From TMED27 sp964350435 (GTDB lineage Bacteria > Pseudomonadota > Alphaproteobacteria > Micavibrionales > Micavibrionaceae): DNA of 26,929 bases. The notes under the pieces are model-generated. The model saw only the letters and a program-made list of their open reading frames with translations. It was not told where the DNA came from and did not search any database. Of the stretch, positions 6,961 to 15,171 are shown piece by piece. Positions within the stretch are counted from its first letter, which is position 1. Each line of letters starts with the position of its first letter. The stretch spans positions 1-26,929 of the forward strand of contig CAYGJS010000029.1 in NCBI GenBank assembly GCA_964350435.1. Reading direction: 5' to 3'. The translations under genes and the position numbers were made by a program.

Positions 6961-8222
6961 TGAGCAATATAAAAACCACCACCCTTGATAACGATATCCG
7001 CATCGTCACCGATCATGTCCCGTCCATGCACTCCACCGCACTCGGCATCTGGGTCGGCGTTGGCACCCGCAATGAAGACCTCATGCATAATGGCGCCGCG
7101 CATATGGTTGAGCACATGTTGTTCAAGGGTACGGAAACCCGCAGCGCCCAAGACATCGCCGCGCAAATTGAAACCGTCGGCGGATCGATGAATGCCTATA
7201 CCAGCCGCGAGCTGACCAGTTATCACATTCATCTTTTGAAGGAAGACGCCAAACTCGGCCTAGAGGTTCTGGGCGATATGTACCGCAATTCCACCCTGCC
7301 CGTAGAGGAAGTCGAGCGTGAGCGTGAAGTGATCTTGCAGGAAATCGGCATGTGCAACGACACGCCCGATGATCTGGTCTTTGATCTGCACTCTGAAGTG
7401 GCATACCCCAACCAATCCCTCGGCGCGCCCATTCTGGGTAAGGCAGGAAATATCGAAGCGATGAGCCGCGCGACACTTCTGGATTATATCTGCAAATTCT
7501 ACACCGCAGGCCGCACAGTGATTTCTGCCGCGGGCGCAGTTGATCACGATGAATTCGTCGAGCAGGTCAGCGATATTTTCCGCCGGCTTCCGCCCGACAC
7601 CAATCAAAGCAGCTCTGCCGCGCAATATGAAGGCGGCGAAATCCGTTTGAAAAAGGACCTCGAACAGGCGCATTTCATACTCGGCTTTCAGGGCGTTTCC
7701 CGCATCGCCGATGATTACTACGCTGCGCAGGCGCTCAGCACCATTCTGGGCGGCGGTATGTCCTCGCGACTATTTCAGGAAGTGCGGGAAAAACGCGGCC
7801 TTGTCTATTCCATCTTCTCTTACCACAATACTTTTCAGGATGACGGCCAGTTCGGAATTTATGCGGGCACAGGCCCCGAAAAGCTGGATGAGATCATCCC
7901 CGTAATTTGCGCTGAGGTGCACAAAATCAGCACCGATGTCACCGAAGAAGAACTTCACCGCTCCAAATCGCAGCTCAAAGCCGGAATGTTGATGGGCCGA
8001 GAATCCATGATGACCCGCGCCGACCAACAGGCCAAACACATGATTTTCCGGGACGAAGCCCTCGATCTGCCTAAGCTCGTGGCCTCAATAGATGCGATCA
8101 GCGTTGCCGATATCAAGCGCGTTGCGGGAACCATTTTCGCCACCGCGCCGACATTATCCGCTTTGGGGCCGCTGGACAAGCTTGAAAGCTATGACGCGAT
8201 CAAGCAAAGATTGGCAGCCTGA
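6960..8222 (+). CDS. M16 family zinc metallopeptidase (processing-peptidase-like)
   Basis: Member of the pitrilysin/insulinase group, close in form to the beta subunit of the mitochondrial processing peptidase. The inverted zinc motif HMVEHMLFKG (His48, Glu51, His52) is intact, and the distal zinc-ligand region VEREREVILQEI follows about 75 residues later. The C-terminal M16 half is present, including LGGGMSSRLFQEVREKRGLVYS, shown here in part. The length of 420 aa is normal for the single-subunit bacterial form. There is no signal peptide, so it is probably cytoplasmic, as known for the alphaproteobacterial relatives. It overlaps the thrC stop by one base and is followed 4 nt later by the acetyltransferase, so thrC, this gene and rimJ form one operon. 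Confidence 0.93.
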   Translation: MSNIKTTTLDNDIRIVTDHVPSMHSTALGIWVGVGTRNEDLMHNGAAHMVEHMLFKGTETRSAQDIAAQIETVGGSMNAYTSRELTSYHIHLLKEDAKLGLEVLGDMYRNSTLPVEEVEREREVILQEIGMCNDTPDDLVFDLHSEVAYPNQSLGAPILGKAGNIEAMSRATLLDYICKFYTAGRTVISAAGAVDHDEFVEQVSDIFRRLPPDTNQSSSAAQYEGGEIRLKKDLEQAHFILGFQGVSRIADDYYAAQALSTILGGGMSSRLFQEVREKRGLVYSIFSYHNTFQDDGQFGIYAGTGPEKLDEIIPVICAEVHKISTDVTEEELHRSKSQLKAGMLMGRESMMTRADQQAKHMIFRDEALDLPKLVASIDAISVADIKRVAGTIFATAPTLSALGPLDKLESYDAIKQRLAA

Positions 8223-8226
8223 TTTT

Positions 8227-8823
8227 ATGCTGTGGGGCAAGGGTAAACCCTATACCAGCCTTCCCGAACTGGCTATGACGTCTGAAAAAATTATCCTGCG
8301 GCCTGCAAAACCTGAAGATTGGCCGCAATGGGCGAAACTGCGGGCCAAAAACCGTGAATTTCTCCAACCGTTTGAGCCCCTATGGGGTGAAAATTGTCTG
8401 GAAGAAGACTTCTTCACCCGCCGCCTGGAGCGCCAGGCCCGCGAATGGCATCTGGGGCAGGCGCAAGCGTTCCTGATTTTTGATCGCCAGAGCAGTGATC
8501 TTATCGGCGGCATGAATATCAACAATATCTGCCGCGGCGCGGCGCAATATTGCTCGCTGGGGTATTGGATCGCCAAAGACCGCGAAGGGCAGGGGTTCAT
8601 GCGCGAGGCTCTCAAGGCCACAATAGAGTATTGCTTTATTGACCTCAAACTTCACCGCATAAATTGCGCGTGCCTGCTGCATAATAGCCGCAGCAAAACC
8701 TTGCTCTTAAAAGCAGGATTTGAGGAAGAAGGCATGGCAAAAAAATATTTGCAGATTAACGGACTCTGGCAAGATCATATTTTATTTGGCCTGCCGATCG
8801 AGCATTGGAAAGAGGGGCTTTAA
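8227..8823 (+). CDS. GNAT N-acetyltransferase, RimJ/RimL type
   Basis: Probable acetyl-CoA-dependent protein N-terminal acetyltransferase. The fold is seen in ILRPAKPEDWPQWAKLR at the start, the acetyl-CoA loop region DREGQGFMREAL (a relaxed Q/RxxGxG/A motif), and the HRINCACLLHNSRSKTLLLKAGFEEEG segment (quoted in part of the family pattern). From the ATG at 8227 it is 198 aa, starting 4 nt after the M16 stop; a second ATG at 8275 would give 182 aa and start nearer the conserved domain. Alphaproteobacterial relatives often carry a short lead before the LRPP segment, which favours the longer form. The stop overlaps the convergent yqgE stop by 4 bp. The substrate is unknown; ribosomal proteins S5 or S18 are possible by analogy. 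Confidence 0.88.
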   Translation: MLWGKGKPYTSLPELAMTSEKIILRPAKPEDWPQWAKLRAKNREFLQPFEPLWGENCLEEDFFTRRLERQAREWHLGQAQAFLIFDRQSSDLIGGMNINNICRGAAQYCSLGYWIAKDREGQGFMREALKATIEYCFIDLKLHRINCACLLHNSRSKTLLLKAGFEEEGMAKKYLQINGLWQDHILFGLPIEHWKEGL

Positions 8824-9395
8824 GCGCGCCCAGCCTCGGTCGACAGCATCGCAGGGTCAAACCCCAGCCCCTTCACCGCCAAATTCCATTTCTCGGCGTG
8901 ATCGGCATGGAAAACAATCTCGGCGCTCGCCTCTGTCAGAAGCCATGCATTCTGCGTAAGCTCACTCTCAAGTTGCCCAGCCGTCCAGCCCGCATAGCCC
9001 AAAACAAACAGCGCGTCTTGGGGCCCGCGCCCCGTGAGCAAATCCTCAAGCGCATCTGTGGTGCCTGTCACGCTGATCGCATCATCTATCTTCACGGTCT
9101 CATCACGCGCAAAATCCCCGCTATGAAGCAAGAACCCGCGCTCCGCCTCTACTGGCCCGCCTTGCATGACGGGTGTAGAGAGTTTCTCCAGATCAATCTT
9201 GATATCGGAGGAAAACCCAAGCTGCCCCAGCAGATTTTTAAAACTGATATTCGGCAATTCGTGATTGATCACCAGCCCCATCGCCCCGTTTTCATCATGC
9301 GCGCAAATATAAATCACCGCATGTTTAAACCGCGGATCGCCGATGCCCGGCATCGCCAGCAGCAATTTCCCCGTGAGCATTGAGTCCTTATCCAT
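8820..9395 (-). CDS. YqgE/AlgH family protein (UPF0301)
   Basis: Widely conserved cytoplasmic protein of uncertain role; AlgH was first described as a regulator of alginate production in Pseudomonas. Family signatures are all present: LTGKLLLAMPGIGDPRF, GAMGLVINH, the QGGPV motif, and GYAGWTAGQLESEL. From the ATG at 9395 the protein is 191 aa, the usual length. The frame stays open to 9443, but AAGGA lies 8 nt before the 9395 ATG and the upstream residues are not family-like. It is divergent from the secreted DsbD-domain gene across 57 bp. Confidence 0.92.
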   Translation of the reverse strand: MDKDSMLTGKLLLAMPGIGDPRFKHAVIYICAHDENGAMGLVINHELPNISFKNLLGQLGFSSDIKIDLEKLSTPVMQGGPVEAERGFLLHSGDFARDETVKIDDAISVTGTTDALEDLLTGRGPQDALFVLGYAGWTAGQLESELTQNAWLLTEASAEIVFHADHAEKWNLAVKGLGFDPAMLSTEAGRA

Positions 9396-9452
9396 TTGCG
9401 TGATCCTTTCGATCCGATATAGAATATAACAATAGCAAATCAAGGATAGACA

Positions 9453-10280
9453 ATGCCAAAACTCTTTACATTTCTTTTTATTATCATCGGGTTAATCCCT
9501 TTTGCCGCGCACGCGGGCGGCACGGATTGGGTCTCTTCCGACAATGCAAAAGCGCGGCTCATCACGGGTGTGGATACAATCGGTGATGCCACCACCATCG
9601 AGGCGGCAATCGAACTCGAATTAAATGAGGGCTGGCATACATATTGGAAAAACCCCGGGGATTCTGGCCTGCCGCCCCGTTTTGAAACGGAAGGCTCGCA
9701 AAATATAAGCGCTCTGGATGTCTTCTGGCCGACCCCGAAGCGCAAGCGAGAGATGGACACGTTCACGGTGTTTACGTATGAAGGGCGTCATACATTCCCC
9801 CTTAAACTGACGTTAAAGGAGCCGAATGCCGACACAGCGCTCAAAATTACCCTTAAATTCATGGCCTGTAAGGATATCTGCGTTCCCGATCAGATTGATC
9901 TGACGATGGATCTAAAGGCCGGAAAAGGCCTGCCCGCCGCGTTTCAAAGCGCGATTGACATGGCCAAGGATAAAGTGCCAAAGCGGGAGCCGCGCGCAGG
10001 CTTGAGTATCGACACCGTTGTCGCAGGCCCCGAAGGCATGGCGATTTCCGTGACCTCAAAACGTGGATTTGAAAATGCCGATGTCTTTGCCTATGCGGGC
10101 GATATGGGCTTTACGGGCGAGCCAAAAATTGTGGTTAATCCCGCCGCGCCGCAAAAAGCGATGATTACGGTTTCCAAGCCAGTGGAAACGGGGGATCTGA
10201 GTGAGGTGCTCGGCGGTAAGACGCTGCATGTTATCTTCACGGATGGAGAGGACGCCGTGGAAAAACAGATCGCGTTTTAA
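9453..10280 (+). CDS. Secreted DsbD N-terminal-domain protein (thiol:disulfide interchange type)
   Basis: A 275-aa protein with a clear signal peptide (KLFTFLFIIIGLIPF core, likely cleavage after AHA at about residue 21). The mature part matches the DsbD/ScsB alpha domain: GWHTYWKNPGDSGLPP, FTYEGRHTFPLKLTL, and the paired cysteines in CKDICVP (Cys139, Cys143). In DsbD and ScsB this domain passes electrons from a membrane domain to periplasmic partners. Here the transmembrane and thioredoxin domains are missing, so it would need a partner encoded elsewhere. The stop overlaps the convergent glycosyltransferase stop by 4 bp. Function in periplasmic thiol reduction is inference from the domain. 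Confidence 0.85.
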   Translation: MPKLFTFLFIIIGLIPFAAHAGGTDWVSSDNAKARLITGVDTIGDATTIEAAIELELNEGWHTYWKNPGDSGLPPRFETEGSQNISALDVFWPTPKRKREMDTFTVFTYEGRHTFPLKLTLKEPNADTALKITLKFMACKDICVPDQIDLTMDLKAGKGLPAAFQSAIDMAKDKVPKREPRAGLSIDTVVAGPEGMAISVTSKRGFENADVFAYAGDMGFTGEPKIVVNPAAPQKAMITVSKPVETGDLSEVLGGKTLHVIFTDGEDAVEKQIAF

Positions 10281-11425
10281 GATACACGCGCAGTTTGATA
10301 GACGCTGAGCGTAGTTTTAACGATCAGCCTGACATCGAAAATCTCTTCCGCCATTTTGCGGCTGGCAGAGCCCATGGAGGCGCATTTTGCGCGATCGCTG
10401 AGCAATTCTATAATCGCCTCCGCGCAGGCATTCGCATCCTTAATCGGCACCAGCAATCCGTTTTGCCCATCGCGCACCGCCTCGCGGCATCCCGCATGAT
10501 CGGTGGTGATGATCGGGCGGCCTATGGCGGCGGCCTCAAGCAAAACTTTCGGCACGCCCTCGCCGTAATAGGAAGGATAGCAAATCAGGGTTGAGGCCTT
10601 ATACAGCGCCGGCATATCCGTAACCTTGCCGAGCCATTCCGCCGCGCCGTCCGCAACCATGTTTTCCATCTCGATTTGTGAAATCGCCAGCGGGTTATTA
10701 TGGGTTATGCCGCCAGCAATCTGGAACCGCGCATTCACCCCTTGCGCTTTAACGATCCGCGCCGCCTCTATAAACACCGCAATTCCCTTATCATGCACCA
10801 GCCGCGTCGGTAAAAGCACAATCGGCGCTTCATCATCAGGCAGAGGAGTCTTAGCAAACGCCTTCAGATCCACGCCGCTACCGCGTATGAGATGGCACTG
10901 CGAGGGTCTCACAAAGCCGCGCCGCACCATCAACGTCTCGTCGTCGGGGTTTTGGAAGATCACTTGTGCGCGGGGGTATTTTAGTGCGAATTTGAGCAAG
11001 GGGCCAACCAAGCCCCGCAGCAATTTCGGCTTTGTGCCTTCGCCCGAAAACAAATACCCCAGCCCCGCAATCGTATGTACGATTTTCACATCCCTTTGGA
11101 GCCGCGCCGCAATCCCCGCCATAAATGCATATTTCAGCGTAATCGCATGCACCACCTCCGGCTTTTCCTGCGCGATCAACCGGTGCATCGCCCAGAGTGT
11201 TTTAAGAACGGTGAAAAGCAAAAACCCAGACTCAGAAGGCGGCAGCTCATGCCCCGTAAAACCTTGCGCGGCCAGTTTTTCATCCTTGCTCGCCCCTGTA
11301 AAAGCTACGCCGACATCCCATCCCGCTTCCTGCGCGCCGCGCGCCAGCGGCAGGCGGTGGCTCCAGAACCAGTCCGGATGATTGATAACATAGAGGAGTT
11401 TGGGAGGGGCGGGCGTTTCAGGCAT
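10277..11425 (-). CDS. GT4-type glycosyltransferase
   Basis: Retaining GT-B glycosyltransferase of 382 aa, likely acting on a lipid-linked surface glycan at the inner membrane. The N-terminal domain begins LLYVINHPDWFWSHRLPLA, with a VVHAITLKYAFMAG segment. The C-terminal nucleotide-sugar domain shows LLPTRLVHDKGI and the E-x7-E pattern in GEGVPKVLLEAAAIGRPI, followed by AGCREAV and GQNGLLVP. This arrangement resembles WbpH/PglA-like transferases in O-antigen and N-glycan clusters. The ATG directly abuts the epimerase stop (TAA then ATG, no gap), so the two are translationally coupled. The donor and acceptor sugars are not predictable. Confidence 0.9.
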   Translation of the reverse strand: MPETPAPPKLLYVINHPDWFWSHRLPLARGAQEAGWDVGVAFTGASKDEKLAAQGFTGHELPPSESGFLLFTVLKTLWAMHRLIAQEKPEVVHAITLKYAFMAGIAARLQRDVKIVHTIAGLGYLFSGEGTKPKLLRGLVGPLLKFALKYPRAQVIFQNPDDETLMVRRGFVRPSQCHLIRGSGVDLKAFAKTPLPDDEAPIVLLPTRLVHDKGIAVFIEAARIVKAQGVNARFQIAGGITHNNPLAISQIEMENMVADGAAEWLGKVTDMPALYKASTLICYPSYYGEGVPKVLLEAAAIGRPIITTDHAGCREAVRDGQNGLLVPIKDANACAEAIIELLSDRAKCASMGSASRKMAEEIFDVRLIVKTTLSVYQTARVS

Positions 11426-12445
11426 TTACGCCGCCTTTTGTTCGTCTTTATGCCCGCATCCGCCGCAGCATTCTCTGTGGCCAGTTTTAAATTCGGCCTT
11501 TATCATTTCGGTGATGCCGTCCTGTAAAGAGTAGGGGCGCACAAATCCGCTGCCCTCGACTTTGCCCGCATTCACAACCGTATCGGCGCAGAATTTTTTC
11601 ACGCGGATCGTGCTGATCGGGAATTTCTTACCTGTGATTTTCGCGAGCACATCAAACGCCGCGCCGCCCGCCAAGCCCACAGCATAGGGAATGGTTAGCC
11701 CCGCGCCTTTGCGTCCCAATGCTTCGCGCACCGAAGTTACAAATTCCCGCATATTGAGATCGGGCTTATCTGCGTAATTATAGATATGCACGCCAGACGC
11801 CATACCGAGAGCATGGACCAAAAATGCTGCAACATTGCCGACGGAGGCAATTGATTTTGCGTTCGATCCATCGCCAATCATAATGAATTTTCCGCCCGCG
11901 ATCTGGTTCATCAGTGTATAAATATTGCCGCGATTTCCGGGGCCAAATGTCGCGGCAAGGCGCAGCATAAATAATGACCGCGCGCTATCGCCGACCGCCC
12001 AGCCTTCGAATACCTTCTCGCTATCGAGCTTGGATTGCCCGTAATCATTAAACGGCGCAGGCGGGAAAGCCTCGGATGTTCCCAGATCCTTATCCTCTGG
12101 CTCAAGCGGGTAAACCGCCACGCTGGAAGTAAAAATGATGCGGTGAATGCCATGGGTTTCTGATGCCTTCACCACATTCTGCGCGCCGCCGACATTCACA
12201 TCATAATACAGCGAAATCGGCGATACATCATCGCGGTGTTCGGCGGCCAGATGATAAATCACCTCCGCGCTTTTAGTGGCCTTGATAAGGCCGTCCAAAT
12301 CCCGCACATCGCAAATCACCACATCGTCGGGATAGGTGCTTGAGGGCGCAATATCAATGATGGTGACCGCGTGGCCTTCGGCTTTCAAAAGCCCGACCAA
12401 CCGCGTTCCGATAAACCCTGAACCGCCTGTAACAACTATCTTCAT
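11426..12445 (-). CDS. NAD-dependent epimerase/dehydratase (extended SDR) with Cys-rich tail
   Basis: Nucleotide-sugar epimerase or dehydratase of 339 aa. The Rossmann glycine motif GGSGFIG is at the N-terminus, the catalytic Tyr-x3-Lys is in YGQSK, and FTSSVAVY supplies the Ser/Thr position. The ATG at 12445 (MKIVVTGG) is preferred; the frame is open to 12469, but those codons run into a repeat and GAGGA lies about 11 nt before 12445. The protein ends in an unusual tail containing CCGGCGHKDEQ, with three Cys and two nearby His (one just before the tail), which extended SDRs do not normally have. It works with the glycosyltransferase downstream and probably with the AsnB-like enzyme upstream in surface polysaccharide synthesis. 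Confidence 0.9.
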   Translation of the reverse strand: MKIVVTGGSGFIGTRLVGLLKAEGHAVTIIDIAPSSTYPDDVVICDVRDLDGLIKATKSAEVIYHLAAEHRDDVSPISLYYDVNVGGAQNVVKASETHGIHRIIFTSSVAVYPLEPEDKDLGTSEAFPPAPFNDYGQSKLDSEKVFEGWAVGDSARSLFMLRLAATFGPGNRGNIYTLMNQIAGGKFIMIGDGSNAKSIASVGNVAAFLVHALGMASGVHIYNYADKPDLNMREFVTSVREALGRKGAGLTIPYAVGLAGGAAFDVLAKITGKKFPISTIRVKKFCADTVVNAGKVEGSGFVRPYSLQDGITEMIKAEFKTGHRECCGGCGHKDEQKAA

Positions 12446-12464
12446 TTTAATATCGTTCCTCATT

Positions 12465-12540
12465 GTCATCCTGAAGCGCCTGCGCTGAAGGATCTATGTT
12501 GATATAATGAGATCCTTCAATGCAAGCATTTCAGGATAAC
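12465..12540. repeat. 31-nt inverted repeat pair (REP/BIME-like)
   Basis: Arm 1 (12465-12495) begins GTCATCCTGAAGCGC and ends TGAAGGATCT. Arm 2 (12510-12540), read in reverse complement, begins GTTATCCTGAAATGC and ends TGAAGGATCT. The arms differ at about six positions, mostly C/T or G/A changes that keep pairing potential, and a 14-nt spacer separates them. Each arm also holds a small internal dyad (GAAGCGC..GCGCTG type). It fills almost the entire gap between the epimerase and asnB genes. The ATCCTGA...AAGGATCT core is of a kind seen dispersed in many proteobacterial genomes. Confidence 0.75.
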
Positions 12541-12546
12541 AAAACT

Positions 12547-14481
12547 TTATTCCATCCATCTTTTGTGCCATGCCTGGAACATCAACACGCTCCACAGCGC
12601 GTTCGCATGATTGCCGCGCCCCGCAAGATGTTCATCCCAAATTTTGCGGATCTGCGCCGCGTCAAAAAACCCCTGATCGGCAAGTGTCTGCGCATTCAGC
12701 AAATCCTCGCACCACCCCCGAAGCGCCCCGCGCATCCATTCGCCAAGCGGAATATTAAAGCCCTGTTTTGGCCGTTCAAAAAGTTTCGCCGGCACATGAT
12801 TGTGCAACATTTGCCGCAGCAAATATTTACCCTGACCATTTCGGATTTTAAGATTTTCAGGCAGGCTCCAGACATATTCATAGATGCGGCTATCCAGCAG
12901 CGGCGCGCGCACCTCCAGTGATGTCGCCATGCTCGCGCGGTCGACTTTCGCTAAAATATCATGCGGCAAATAGGTCAGCGTATCCCAGACCATAATCTTT
13001 TCTGCAAAACTCAAATCTTTCAACTCAGGCAGCGCGCCGATAGAAGCCAGCGACGCACTCCGATACTTCAGATTGGGCAAGTCCTCCCACTGCGCGGTCA
13101 GGCGGGAATAAATTTCTTCTTGGCTGTTCAGCGATAAAATCGACGCTGCCTTGTGCATGTGATTGCCAAATAGCGGCTTGCTCTTGGCCAGAGCCTGCCA
13201 TTGTTCAATCGAGAGCCGCGTCATCGATTTGGCGGCCGCTTGCCGTAAAGGCGCAGGGATGCGGCGCATGATATTCCAGATTTTCGGCCCCGTGATATGG
13301 CGCGTGTAACCGCCCAGCATCTCGTCCCCTCCATCCCCCGATAGTGCAACCGTGACGCTTTCCCGCGCAAATTTGCACACCAGATAAGTCGGAATCGCCG
13401 ATTGATCGGCAAAGGGCTCGTCATACATATCGGGCAGGGTAGGGATAATATCCAGCGCATCCTGCGCGGTGCAGAAATGCTCATGGTGATCGGTGCCCAG
13501 ATGCGCCGCCACTTCGCGCGCATAAGTTGCCTCGTTAAACGCCGCCTCTTCAAACCCGATCGTATAGGTTTTCACAGGCCGCTCAGAATTTTTTTGCATC
13601 AGCGCGACAACCGCCGAGCTGTCTATTCCGCCAGACAGAAACGCCCCGAGCGGCACATCAGACATCATCCGCTCTTGTACCGCCAAGCCTAGCAGGTCTT
13701 CAAACTCTCTTAAAACCAATGCTTCGCTCTTGCGGGTAATATGAAGCCGCGCATTTTGCATTTTCTCCACCGCCGACCAAAAGGGCTGCATGTCTTTTTG
13801 CAAATTGCGTGCAGGCTCCAGCGCATCCAGCTCAAGGGATAAACGATGCCCCGCGGGGATGTTCCACACGCCCTCATAGATGCAATGCGGCGCAGGCACG
13901 CAAAGATTGCGCATATAAAGCGCCAAAGCCTCGCGGTTGACCACCGCCTTAAAATCAGGGTGGGCGCGCAAGGCTTTAAGCTCGGAGCCGAACACAAGAG
14001 CATCCCCCGCCCAGCCGATATAGAGCGGCTTTTTGCCCATTCGATCCCGCGCAAAGTGCAGCGCCCGCTCCTGACGATCCCAAAGCGCAAAGGCAAACAT
14101 GCCGTCAATTTTTTGTAAGGTCTGGTTCAGCCCCCAATGCGATACCGCCTCCAGCAGCACTTCGGTATCACTGCGGCCCTTAAAAATCACGCCGAGAGCC
14201 TCAAGGTCTGCGCGGAGCTTCAGGAAATTATAAATCTCGCCGTTATAAACAATCGCAAACCGCTCATTATGGCTATGCATCGGCTGCGCCCCATCGGCGG
14301 AAAGGTCAAGAATGGACAGCCTACGATGCGCCATAACCAAGGGCAAAACAGGATCCTGCCACACGCCGCCCGCATCGGGGCCGCGATGGGCAATAGCCTG
14401 CGCCATGCCTTGCGCGAGAATATGCATTTCGCTGCGGGCGCGGCGATTATTCACCCCATAAAAACCTGTAATTCCGCACAT
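12547..14481 (-). CDS. Asparagine synthase (glutamine-hydrolysing) / amidotransferase, AsnB type
   Basis: Two-domain enzyme of 644 aa. The N-terminal glutaminase domain starts MCGITGFYGV, so Cys2 becomes the nucleophile after Met removal, with HRGPDAGG, HRRLSILDL and YNGEIYN following. The synthetase domain carries the PP-loop LSGGIDSSAVV and the LSGDGGDEMLGGY motif. It is longer than E. coli AsnB (554 aa) and matches the roughly 600-650 aa class often found in exopolysaccharide and O-antigen loci, where the enzyme is thought to amidate sugars such as uronic acids. Either asparagine formation or sugar amidation fits; neighbouring epimerase and glycosyltransferase genes favour the latter. It is divergent from the 204-aa unknown gene, and its 3' end lies just beyond the inverted-repeat pair. 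Confidence 0.92.
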   Translation of the reverse strand: MCGITGFYGVNNRRARSEMHILAQGMAQAIAHRGPDAGGVWQDPVLPLVMAHRRLSILDLSADGAQPMHSHNERFAIVYNGEIYNFLKLRADLEALGVIFKGRSDTEVLLEAVSHWGLNQTLQKIDGMFAFALWDRQERALHFARDRMGKKPLYIGWAGDALVFGSELKALRAHPDFKAVVNREALALYMRNLCVPAPHCIYEGVWNIPAGHRLSLELDALEPARNLQKDMQPFWSAVEKMQNARLHITRKSEALVLREFEDLLGLAVQERMMSDVPLGAFLSGGIDSSAVVALMQKNSERPVKTYTIGFEEAAFNEATYAREVAAHLGTDHHEHFCTAQDALDIIPTLPDMYDEPFADQSAIPTYLVCKFARESVTVALSGDGGDEMLGGYTRHITGPKIWNIMRRIPAPLRQAAAKSMTRLSIEQWQALAKSKPLFGNHMHKAASILSLNSQEEIYSRLTAQWEDLPNLKYRSASLASIGALPELKDLSFAEKIMVWDTLTYLPHDILAKVDRASMATSLEVRAPLLDSRIYEYVWSLPENLKIRNGQGKYLLRQMLHNHVPAKLFERPKQGFNIPLGEWMRGALRGWCEDLLNAQTLADQGFFDAAQIRKIWDEHLAGRGNHANALWSVLMFQAWHKRWME

Positions 14482-14556
14482 ATTAGACTATATTTCTTGG
14501 TAAATATTTTTTCTGGTATCATACTATATAGAGTTTTATCGAGGGTGAAAGTACGA

Positions 14557-15171
14557 ATGAATATTGATCTTCTGTTTACGAGCGAAGGCGAAAGCGGCCT
14601 GATTGCCAGTGAAAATCTTTTCAAGAAGGCCGCAGGCATTGTTTTCGATCCTGATACGGGCAATTTGACAATCGAATATGTCGACATGGATTTTATCGAA
14701 CTCAACATCCCTGTAGAAAGTGAATTTAACGCAACCCTCGATGCCACCAGCGCCATTCATATCGGCGCGGTCAAAGACGGCGCGATCGGCCAAGCCTATC
14801 AGGTGCCGTTTATGCTGCTGAATGACCCTTACCGCACCAATGCGCTGGCTGCGGGGGTGGAAAGCCAGATCAGAAATCCGCTCGCCGCCTTTGATTATTT
14901 TGTCAAACAAGCCGTCTTCGGCCAGCCCGTCCACCGCGAGGATCTGGGCGACGAAGACGCCATGGGCTGTATCTTGGGCGATGCCTCGCCCAGCAGCCTG
15001 CAATTCGCCCCGCATCTTGCCCGCCGTCATCAAATGGAAATCGCCCCGAGCGCCGCGCCCAGAGGCCCCGCAGGTCCATCCGGCCCGGGCGGCGTAGGCG
15101 GCGGCGGAGGAGGCGTGTCCACAAAAGGCACAGGATCGACAATTCCTCCGAAAAGAACCGACGATCGTTAG
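14557..15171 (+). CDS. Unknown protein with Gly/Pro-rich C-terminal tail (204 aa)
   Basis: Not recognised. The frame is open from 14137, but that part lies antisense to asnB; the ATG at 14557 with GAGGG about 10 nt upstream is the likely start. The N-terminal 150 residues look like a folded mixed alpha/beta domain (starts MNIDLLFTSEGESG, then a DPDTGNLTIEY strand pair). The last 45 residues are disordered, Pro/Gly/Ser-rich with an uninterrupted run of six Gly, and end PKRTDDR. No signal peptide or membrane segment is present. The stop overlaps that of the convergent methyltransferase gene by 4 bp. Expression of the folded part is credible from composition; function is unknown. Confidence 0.7.
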   Translation: MNIDLLFTSEGESGLIASENLFKKAAGIVFDPDTGNLTIEYVDMDFIELNIPVESEFNATLDATSAIHIGAVKDGAIGQAYQVPFMLLNDPYRTNALAAGVESQIRNPLAAFDYFVKQAVFGQPVHREDLGDEDAMGCILGDASPSSLQFAPHLARRHQMEIAPSAAPRGPAGPSGPGGVGGGGGGVSTKGTGSTIPPKRTDDR

